Assembly: GCF_021917145.1 (NCBI RefSeq)
Contig: NW_025813796.1
Coordinates: 1,779,411-1,843,410, forward strand
Direction of reading: 5' to 3'
DNA length: 64,000 nucleotides
Source: Hypomesus transpacificus
Lineage: Eukaryota; Chordata; Actinopteri; Osmeriformes; Osmeridae
The stretch's first letter is position 1. Each line of letters begins with the position of its first letter. The translations under genes were made by a program, and so were the position numbers. The notes under the pieces were generated by a model. That model searched no databases and was not told the DNA's origin. It saw only the letters and a program-made list of their open reading frames with translations. Positions 49,001 through 58,935 of the stretch are shown piece by piece.

Positions 49001-52000
49001 AAATAAATATTAAATTCATATATTTAAAAAATGCTTTGTGAATTTTAGTTACGTGATGGTATAACCAAGACTTATTTAAGATTCCTATAGAAAACTACAG
49101 TCCTGTCAGGGAATTGTCTCCCTGTGTAGCCAAAGCTACCAACCACTACTTTTCAAGATAAGAAAAAAAAACTCAAATTGATTCTCTTTCGCTTTGATCA
49201 AAAATGTATTACCTTGTGCCACCCATGTTCACAGGGAGTACAGGCCAAAGGCCAACGTGACCTTCGTAGAGAATGGAACCATGGTATCTGCCTTCAACCC
49301 CAAGACTTTTGTGTTTTTGCCAAAAGAGTCAGTCGGTGACCCAGCAAAAGATATAATCACCACCATCAATATCCCAAATGTTGTGAGTTACCCCCGAAGT
49401 CACCCAGTTGTGAATGGTGTGTGTGTCCATCCTACCCCCAATATCAGGGGGTAGGATGGGCAAGACTCCCATCCCCTCTCTGACCAGACCCCCATCCCCT
49501 CTCCTCCAGGCGGTGATGGAGAAGGTGAGGGACAGCTTCTTTAAGAGCATCGCCGCCTCCGTCATGATGAAAGGCGTCAACAGTGGCATCATCACCAACC
49601 GCACGGTCAACGAGCTTCTGTGGGGCTACTTGGACCCCCTGCTGGTGAATGTCAAGAAGAGCAAACCCGAAGTGGAGGAGTACTTTGGCCTCATGTACAA
49701 GGTAGGCGGCACTCAAGGTCCCGTTCACATATTTGTGTAAACTTGAACCTTTTTGTACGGATGACGAAATACTCTCATAGGATGAGTATTTTATTTGTTA
49801 AACATTCAGATTGAACCGTAGCAAATGTATCATCTAAACTTGAATGTGAACACCTTTTTCAAACTGGTACTAGTAGATGGTACTAGTAGATGCAACTTCA
49901 AATCTTTTCATTTAAATCTTTTGGTAATTGTGTTTTTTTTTGGTGGGTAGAACAAGGTCATAGAAGCTCATTCAGGCATTGCTTCCCCAAAATTATTTAA
50001 ATACCCCAAAAAAAGGACTTATCTACAGCTCCTTATTAAGTGTGTTTTGCTGGATATTTCTTTCTTCAGAAAAATGGCACCAACGACGGAGAATTTGTGT
50101 ACCACACTGGAGAGCACAATCATCTGGACTATGGCAGGGTCCACTCCTGGAGGGGAGAAAGGTAACATCACACGCCCTCTGCCATCCTGCGCCTGATTCT
50201 CTCTATTATAACGCATGCATATCAAACCATACCGCATTCATCATCAGAACACAGCCTCACACACACTCACTGCATGCAGAGACGCATGCTGTGACCTCTA
50301 CCCATTCAGAGGAAATATTGATCAACAGCTCTGAGGCTCCCAAAAGCCTGTCTCTCTGTCTGGGCCCCATACCAAGTACTGGGAGCGTTGGCTGGGTAAA
50401 TCTTGTTACTACCCATTCCTATTTGGAAGTCTCTCAATTACTCCCCCCATACCAACTGTTTTATTGGCCCTTGGCTGACTTTATTTAATGTCTTGCATGA
50501 AGGCTAAATTCTCAGCCACCTGGGAGTTAGGTGGCTGAGCGGTTAGGGGATCAGGATAGTAATCAGAAGGTTGCTGGTTCAATTCTGGCCCTGGAAAATG
50601 ACGTTGTGTCCTTGGGCAAGGTACTTCACCCTACTTGTCCCTGTACTTACTGTAAGTCACTCTGGATAAGAGCGTCTGCTAAATGACTAAATGTAAATCT
50701 AAGAGGGTTGAATTGAGATACCCTGGGAACGCTCGTCCCAGTACTTTTTTGTGTGTGAATCGCACTGCAGCAAGCTGTCGTTCTGGACGTCCGAGCAGAG
50801 CAACTCCATCAACGGGTCCGACGGCAGCGCCTTCCATCCCCTCCTGTCCAAGGAGGAGCGCCTCTACGTGTTCACATCCGACCTGTGCAGGTACCCGGCA
50901 TCCCATCATGCATCACTCCACCACACCGCTTCCTCGTATGAGCACTTGCTCGAGTCGTGTGTTTTAATGTCGCTTCTCTTAGAAATATCCTAGGTTCCCA
51001 TATGTGTGACCTATCACCTGGTAAGGAAGTGTATGCGGTATTACTCTGGTTCTATTTTGGAGATGGGAGGTCTGGACTCAGCAGGGAGCGGGGAAGGAAA
51101 GGCTTTCATGGCTGCCATGGGAGTCATGTCCACACCTCTGGAATTGTGAGATCTTTATCACAACATCCTGATCACTTGCAAACAGGATCACAGGTCACCC
51201 TCTCTGTGGCCCCAACACACAGCTACTCACAGGGGAGGGGGGGCTGACACAAGAAGACTGTAAATATTATGACCGTAAGAACAACGTTTAGTTGTCCTGA
51301 ATGCAAAGGAGAATATGGAGACATTGGGCCTCATTCTCAAACGTTTTCTTAAGTTTCTTCTGAATAGTTTCTTACGGGCTTCGGAAGTTTTCTGAGCTGT
51401 GCTCCCCTCGGGAAGACTTTGCTTAAGTTGAAACTGCGTTTGAGAATGAGGCCCATTGACGGCATCTGTCATATGTCCATCAAATGTGTCGTGGAGAGTA
51501 AGGTGAACAGTACATTAACAAGTTGACATGTGTCTTATAAAGGCATCATATCCATCAATACACTATTGGGTTATGCTTAAAACATTGTAAAGGGGCAATG
51601 GTTTGTAAGGCATTTTTGGGGTGGGACTAGGTAAAACGGAAAAGGCCAGCATCTGGACAGCATCACTTATGAATTCTTGGAACGAGAAATGTCTTTCTCA
51701 AATATTTGGCACATAAGTAGTCTATAGTTTTTTTTTTTTTTTTTTTTGACTTAGATGAAATAGGTCTGCTCAGACAGGTTTTGCAATCAACCAGAAATCT
51801 CAACATGACTACAATAATACATACAGTACTGTTTTAGGTTGAAACCCGGTTTTTTTCTGGTCAGACGTGGTCTAGGTGGGCCCCCACAAGGATATCCATG
51901 GTATCCTTTGGGAAACCATGAAAACAAGATGCCACAATGTTCTTAGACACAAGAAAACAATGATGTGACTTTAACTCGAGGCGTTGTGTTCTTGTTGTCC

Positions 52001-55000
52001 AATCATAAATGATTCTATTTTGTCGGGGGGAACCTTGACCTAAAAAACTGAGACAAACCTACACCCCCCCCCCCTCTACACACCCTCCCCTTGTTGGGAG
52101 TGGAAAGAATCTGTCAGAGTGGCATCCTCTGGACATGGGCTTGGACTCCTGTCAAGCTTCCCTTAAACGTTTTTGTCTCGACAAACTTTCCCCTACTTCC
52201 TCCTACCCTGGATCATCTGGGTTAAAATAGTCGAATGGAACCCTCCCTGCTTCCTTTTACTTGTTATATTTCGGATGCAATTTCAATAGAAAGTGTTGTA
52301 GTGATTCACTTTAAACTTTGTACACTTGTTTTTTTTCTCTTTTCAGTCTTCTGAAGTGCTGATATTTAGTTGTCTTTCATGGTTCAGGGATATGAAAAGG
52401 AAAAACAAGAAGTAGTCCGGAACAAATGATATATCTGCAAATTATAATTATAACCAAGTCAAGGTGATATGCAGTACAAGCTGAACTACCCGTCAGCTGA
52501 AGCGAAAAAATAATGTTTACACAGGTTGAACTATTCTGGAGGAACCACAATGCCTACAGGTGACCTTGTAGGCCCTGACGCATAGCTGGGACACCAGCTG
52601 AGGGCATGACCCCCGTGTTGAGGAGTGGAGGCAGGTGCCCTGGTTCACAAGTGTAACACGAATGCTTCACAAGCCATCTCGTGGTGAGCATCCAGCTGCC
52701 AAAAGTGATGAAATAGCTGGCTGCCAGGGTAGCTTAGGCTGTGGCAGAACGAGAGTTGGGAGCCAAGACCAACAAGGCGCCATCTGTCTTTTCTTGTGGT
52801 GGTGGAGACGGAGGTCGTTATGGATGTAGGATATAGGTGGTCTGATACAGTAGGACTGAGATCCTTCCAGCGTTTGGATGGGACTGTGTGTCTCTTGTTA
52901 GTTCACACGATCCACCATAGGGGATCCCTTTACGTACAGATGCTGTACACTCACATGATTGTTCTCTTGTTAGTTCACTCGATCCACCATAGGGGATCCC
53001 TTTACGTACAGATGCTGTACACTCACATGATTGTTCTCCTGTCAAAAGGATCTCCCAGGGAGCGCTCTACATGTAACGGCATTTGAACGAATCCTTTGAA
53101 AACCCACACTTTTTTTCTCAAATGGCTCTTTTGGGGGATGGGAGGGGATTGGTTTGAGAGTAAATGCAGAACTTTTGAGGGGTTGATTTTGATTCTCTAG
53201 GTCGATCTTCATGGAGTTTGAGAAGGACGTGGAGGTCAAGGGCGTCCCAGCGTACCGCTTCACGCCCCCGCGTGACGTCCTGGCCAGCAAGGAGGACAAC
53301 CCGGCCAACGAAGGCTTTTGTGTCACTCCCAAAGAGTGTCTGGGAACCGGGGTCCTGAAAGTCAGCGTGTGTCGGAAAGGTAACCCTTCTCTCAGCTCTC
53401 TCAATAAGAGTTAGTGTTTTACACCCTTTTTCCCTGATTTACTTCAGCCCTTAAAATGATTTGAGCCTATCACCTAAATCCTTCCCCGCCCTCTACTTAC
53501 CCCCTCAACCACCCGTGTGATACAGCTATACACTTCCCCAATACGTCACCTGACCATGGCTGGCCAACTGGCTGAAATGGCTGTAAGCCCTGTCACCTGA
53601 CATGCGCTGGTTGGCTTAAATCTCCCCAGCCCTCTCTCATTCTCTCCCAAGTGTTTAACTCGCACTCTGTTATGGATTACTAGGTCGTCAACGGTTCCGG
53701 TTCAAATTCAAAACATGCTTCTTCAAGCCCTATAACGGTAAACATGGTGAATGACGATGAACCGATTTCCTGCTGTCAGCAACAAATCAACACCCCCTGG
53801 GCTGTCTTAAGGAAATGCTGTGATGAGGTTGGGAAAGTAGTTGGTGGTGACGTGTGGATCTACGCGTGCGCGTGTTGTGACCTTAAAAACTGAATGTCTG
53901 TTCGCGCACACACACAGTCTCTCTCCCTCCCTGTCAGGTGACTGTTAGGGTTAATTCCGTTACTCACAGTGCAAACACAGGAGTTGGAAAAGCATTACCT
54001 CTGTCCCACTTCTTCCACCACCCCCCTCCCTCTGCAGCATCCATTAAAAACCATATGATCTTAACAGTTATTTTTAGAGGTCGATTTTTCCTGCTATTCT
54101 CGTAGATCAATGCAAATCGGTTATAGATGGAACATCCTTTGTTGACAATGTACGGAACTCTTAACAAGACAAGAGAATGTTGGCCAAGTCCTGAATTGGT
54201 TCAACAGACTTGACGGTAGCACTCTGTGTACTGTACATATTTGTGCGGTGGGAAAGAGAGATCGTCAGTCTGGGGAAGAGGTGAGATTACATCTCCTCTC
54301 CCCCTCAAGGACACCGCTGGCCAACTAGGACAAAGGAGAGTGTGATTCAGGGTCAGCCTGAACATGGATCAGGGTTAGAGTAGCATGGAATTACCATTCA
54401 TATGGTTAAAGAATCATTTCAGGTTCAGGCCCCTAAATTACTTAAGTATGTTGTAATGTGAGTGGCAATGGAGGGGTGTTTTTACAGCTCTACATTGTGT
54501 CAACCTTGCACTTGGTAGGGCAGTATCCACCAGCACAATGTCACGTGATTGCCTTTGCATAGCATTATGGGATAGCTGGCGATGTGAAGAAATGGAAATG
54601 GCAACAGCAGTATGGCCAATTATGCATCGTCAAGTTACGTGCAACCATGAGTTTGGCAGGCCAACTAGGCTCATCATGGCCAAAATTCACACCAAAAAAG
54701 TGCAACTGGACACCGCCGTGGATAATAGTTGCAACACTGAAACAGCCCGGAAGGTCTTTGTTCAGGAAGTGCTTGAATATTGGCTTTGTGACCTTGCATG
54801 TTTCACTTTCCTTGTATTCCTGTATGTATGGTCTATTCAGCTTTTGACCACACTCTAACTCTCTCTCTCCTACAGGTGCTCCTGTGGTGGCCTCTTTCCC
54901 CCATTTTTACTTGGGTGATCCCAAGTATGCTGACGCCATTATCGGACTGTCTCCGAAAAGAGAGCATCACCAAACCTTCCTGGACCTGAACCCGGTACAG

Positions 55001-56590
55001 AATCCAGATTATACTGACTCGGGGTTATCGATCCAGCCGGGCCATCCCATCTGGATTATGACCACCACTACAAAACACACACAAGGGCACAATTGCACCT
55101 GCTTTAAATAAATGCCCTATTGCGCCCCCTAGTGTGCTTGTGTACACATGAGCTGCTGTGGCTTTGTTGCGTACCATATTCCATGTTTCAATTGTATTTT
55201 CTTGTTTTAGACCACTGGCGTTCCTATTCGGGCCAACAAGAGGGCACAAATAAATATCCTTATCGGCCGAGTCTCTGGCTTCCCGTAAGTGATACTGCTA
55301 ATGCCTACAGTACCGTACAGTGCTGCAGCACTTACCCATATTCCTGTATGGTGACCGTGTGCTGTAGTACATTTCTATTCATGCTGCCATACTGTCATTC
55401 ACAGGCAAACCAAATTTCTGAACGAAACCGTCTTCCCTATCATGTTCATTAACGAGGTAAAAAAAAAAGATATTGATTGTGTAACTATTGCAACCTCAAT
55501 GGCCACTGACCCAAATGTGTACATCCTTTTACGGTCATTGATGACCCAGTTTAAGAACACAACTTTCCTCTTTCAGACGGTTGTAATTGATGATGCATCT
55601 GCAGCGAAGCTCCACAAGTTGTTGCTCATCGTCATGCTGGTGTCCAACTTCCCCCTGATCATCGTGGGTATGGGGGCCATCATGCTGCTGGTTTTCATCC
55701 TTCTCATGATCCGTGCCCGCAAGCAGAAGGTACTGGGCCAAGTATAGTGCACACACTGTACATGCACTTTCTCAACAAAAAGAACATATTAGAAAAATGA
55801 GTCATCGAAAAAGACTAAATTTGAAGAACATTTGTCTTAATATTGTGCAACAAACAGTTTCCCCAATCCTATGATCAGGCCAACTTCCATGTGCCTACTA
55901 TAGCTACAAATACTGGCATGCAATGTTCCCAGTGACCTTTTAAGTTATTCACCAGACTATTTCTCAAGGGACTCTCTTTGTGTTTGTCATTGTATTGTAG
56001 AACTACCCACAATTTCACATGCTTGTCTGCTTATTGCTAACAGTCATTGAATACTAGCAGCAGCTACAATAACACATGGCCAATGTTACAATTGGCTGTG
56101 CTTTGTGAGAAATTATTTACTTTTGTAATGTTGACGCAAACAAATGAGTTGATGGTACTGTGTCAGTCAGCTAATCCTCTCAAGCTCACACTAACAGCAT
56201 GTGCTCGCTTCTTCACCGCATGTCCCTATGCAGAATTACGTGAAACGCATGGCTTTTACTGAGGTGCTGTATTGTGCTGTAAGTCTGAAATATTTAAAAT
56301 CAATTTCCTCCGTTCTCTTAAACATGTCATCTTGTCTAATTCTAGAGGCATTTAATTTAATTGACACCACCTGTCCTCGAATAATAAGCACAACAAGTCT
56401 GCTCTGAATACTTTAGAAATGTGACCATCTAACATGCCACTCCAACCCCTTAAATGTTTTATAGACCACCACCACCACCAAGGAGGACACAGCATATTCT
56501 CCCGTCAGCCATAAGGATGGAGAACCACTGGATAACCAATCAAAGAATGGCACATACATTGGCCTGACTCCCAGTGGCCCACAGTCTTGA
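43036..56590 (+). CDS. scarb2-like: scarb2-like tandem paralog, CD36 family membrane protein
   Basis: Complete 12-exon gene, 511 residues. Exons: 43036-43158, 48269-48426, 49235-49382, 49510-49701, 50070-50161, 50771-50890, 53201-53379, 54876-54994, 55211-55284, 55405-55456, 55577-55729, 56465-56590; all junctions are GT/AG and in phase. Ten exon lengths equal those of the scarb2 copy 8 kb upstream; only exons 3 and 12 differ. The protein has two membrane segments (residues about 8-32 and exon 11) around a luminal CD36 domain with seven sequons and the four LIMP-2 disulphide cysteines. Differences from scarb2: Ser152 replaces the pH-sensing histidine, the unpaired luminal cysteine is Ser (EQSNSINGS), and the longer tail lacks a dileucine signal but has YSPV and YIGL. 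Ligand and compartment are therefore uncertain. The name follows position and structure; scarb1 or cd36 are less likely. Confidence 0.93.
43618..43643. repeat. perfect 26-bp palindrome centred on an E-box
   Basis: A perfect inverted repeat in intron 1 of the scarb2-like gene. Each half is CATAGATGTACAC or its complement, and the centre is CACGTG. Confidence 0.85.
46840..47007. mobile_element. hAT-like MITE
   Basis: 168 bases bounded by inverted CAGGGTTTCCCGC and GCGGGAAACCCTG, the usual form of hAT termini (CAGGG...CCCTG). The interior has GGCGGCCGCC and GCCGCCTTAA motifs and no open frame. No clean 8-base target duplication was found. In intron 1 of the scarb2-like gene. Confidence 0.65.
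48743..48871. repeat. short inverted-repeat element (MITE candidate)
   Basis: Ends GATAGAACCCT and AGGGTTCTATC are perfect 11-base inverted repeats 107 bases apart; the interior also contains GGTTCT and GGAACC pairs. In intron 2 of the scarb2-like gene. Confidence 0.5.
50521..50698 (+). mobile_element. tRNA-derived SINE, copy 6
   Basis: Head GTGGCTGAGCGGTTAGGGG, B-box-like GGTTCAATTCTGG, tail CACTCTGGATAAGAGCGTCTGCTAAATGACTAAATG. In intron 5 of the scarb2-like gene, ending 72 bases before exon 6. Its body lacks the GCCTCGGGG segment seen in the other copies. Confidence 0.9.
51327..51453. mobile_element. 127-bp MITE with 17-bp terminal inverted repeats
   Basis: Perfect 17-base terminal inverted repeats, GGCCTCATTCTCAAACG and its complement, are flanked on both sides by CATTG (51322-51326 and 51454-51458), a probable 5-base target duplication. 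Subterminal CTTAAG motifs extend the symmetry. Non-coding, in intron 6 of the scarb2-like gene. Confidence 0.8.
52891..53034. repeat. tandem duplication of a 72-bp unit
   Basis: Two copies (52891-52962 and 52963-53034) differ at very few positions; both contain CGATCCACCATAGGGGATCC and TACGTACAGATGCTGTACA. A third copy starts and is lost at once. In intron 6 of the scarb2-like gene, about 165 bases before exon 7. Confidence 0.93.
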
Positions 56591-58935
56591 GGAGTACAGG
56601 AGTGGGAGGGGAGGGGGGGGGGGGGGGGGGGGGGGGGGGTTGAGACACACTGGGGTTCAGAAAAGCAGCATAGATTGTAGAGTATCAAGAATCACCCCCT
56701 TTATACACATCAATGTAGGCTCCCAAATATTTGGTTAATTGATGTTAATCCCCAAACAGTGTGAACCTAAACTTGCATTCATTCATGCTGTTGTTGAAGG
56801 CTGGATTATATAGTATACAGTACTAGTCACACTATTGTTCTCTCAACTGTCGAAATATGCCCAGCCCTCTGACGTGCTGTTTCAGATCATCTCAAAAGGT
56901 GAAACCACTCGATGCCTGTGCTGTGTGTGTGTGCTGTTAGATAATTTATCGATATATCATGGAAGAAAAAGGCTTGGATTAAGGACCATAAATAGCAGAG
57001 TGTTTCAGTGTTAGTGGAAGTACAGTACAAAGCTGGATTGAATGCCTGAATACCCAGTGGCTCTCAGGGACCATGTACAGCATGGTTAGTCGAATGACTG
57101 TGCATCCCTACTCCATAAACTGCGAGCACAATTCTGGTATAATGCCATTCTCAGGGGACAGGACACTCTGCTATGAGCTAGATGAACAATTGTAAGCATG
57201 TATACTTAAACACTTTTTCTTTTGGATAGAAATGTTATGGAGGGTTTCCTTTCTTCTTGAGTAACTGAGACGGAATAAAATGTGCAGACTTCCAATCAAA
57301 GTGCCATCAAAGTATAAATATATATTTTTGTTTGTTGTTGTTAAAAATGCCCTCCTTTGTTTTACAATTTTTTTGGGGTGGACTAGATATTGATATTGAA
57401 GTAACAGCTTAATGGTCAAAATATTCCTTTTTGTGAAGTGGTTCAGAAAGATTTCAGAGTGCATGTCATGAGTTAAAGATGCATACATTCATCTGATTTA
57501 ACTGAGGATTTACCCTTTTTTGTTTTTATTTACACACCACAATATATCAATTTGTGAACAAGATTTTTTACTTTTGAGCTTGACGCTTGTTGGTGCCATG
57601 ATGTGGTCAACTTCTCTCAAGGCCTGCACTGCAAAAGAATAGATTGTGTCTAAATGCATTGAAAAGTATTAGTCATTGGTCCTTTACCATTACAGTATTA
57701 CTAAATACCAATGAATGATGTCCTACATTTCAAAGTTTTAGGTATGTTAGCATGCCAATGTTAACTAAGATCTTGTGTTAACGTATCAGGTGTCAAATTG
57801 TATCTGCATCGCCGTTGCTGCTGTTGCTTTTGGGTGTTTAAGGGGAATCATTAAATAATTGTGTATTATGCCTGAAAGATGTAGATATCACACAATACAG
57901 ATATTTTGTATTTTTGTGGCTTTCGCATATTTTGTGAGGGGAACAAGTTTTAGGATTAGGATCTTAAGATTGTTGCTATTTCCTACAGTATTTTACATAG
58001 TGTATTAACTCATTCTTGTATGCAAGTAGACTAACAAGGTCCTGGTGCAACAGCTTGACTGCTGTGGTCCTAGCATGTCCCTGTTATCTGTCAACTTGTG
58101 GTCTGCTATGAGGTCTGCTTGAATGAAAGCACATTGCACTGTCAATCATGTTACTTCACTGACGTATCGGATTGTATCATTTCCTGTCCTATTGTATCAT
58201 TTCATATCATTAGAATGCCTGTAGAGCAAGTGTCCAGAGGGAGTTCATCCAACTGTGCATTGTTTTCACCACCATCTAACAAGATGGCGTGCACGTTGTT
58301 GCTCAGTGTTGCATTAAAGAATATGAATAGTCAATGAATATTGGTTTATAGTATTTCCTATTCATAGCCTCTATGCACAATCAGCAGTCTTTCCAGGTTT
58401 AGAGATCGGTATGCTTTTTTATTCGCTATATTTAGCTTTTTAACTATAATGTAAATAATTTGTGTGCCTAGAATCATGGGGTTGAGTTCAAGATCCATAC
58501 ATGCCTTACACCATCACCAAAACAAATGCATAGCACTGAACTTATACATGGGATCGCACATGCTCCTAACTCGAAATACTAATATCAATAATACACACTT
58601 GCTTTTCATGCAACGCAAACAAATAAGACTGTCTTTTTTGTATTAAGAGAATGTATTTGCAATCAAATAAAAGCAACCATTTTGATTAACATTTCAGCAT
58701 TTTGTACTTTGTAGTATCTTTAGAATAAAAGGCAACGTTTAGTCTCGCCGTTAATTAAGGCCTGACGATTTTTCCCACGCTCAGGGGAAAAGATTATCAA
58801 TAATACGAAGTAAATCTTCAATTAATTACAATTGTTATGCCTCAGACAGATGTCCATGGTTTGAAATTGGCTGCGGAACTATAGAACCATACAACATTAC
58901 TCTACGGATCATTTTATTTGCGGACCGGAGAGATC
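56591..58935. other. scarb2-like 3' UTR and nup54 promoter interval
   Basis: No coding exon supported. A run of 27 G bases (56613-56639) starts 22 bases after the scarb2-like stop codon. Candidate AATAAA signals at 58666-58671 and near 58713 lie only about 200-270 bases before the nup54 start codon, so the genes may be tightly spaced; which signal is used is unknown. Confidence 0.5.
56613..56639. repeat. poly-G run (27 G)
   Basis: Uninterrupted G homopolymer just after the scarb2-like stop codon, probably in its 3' UTR. Confidence 0.95.

Noticed and set aside
49329..49728. Minus-strand frames over scarb2-like exons 3-4
   Set aside because: Mirror frames of a strongly conserved CD36-family exon; the plus strand has matching splice sites and phases.
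54538..54858. 106-codon plus-strand frame in scarb2-like intron 7
   Set aside because: No recognisable domain, and it runs into the exon 8 polypyrimidine tract; treated as chance.
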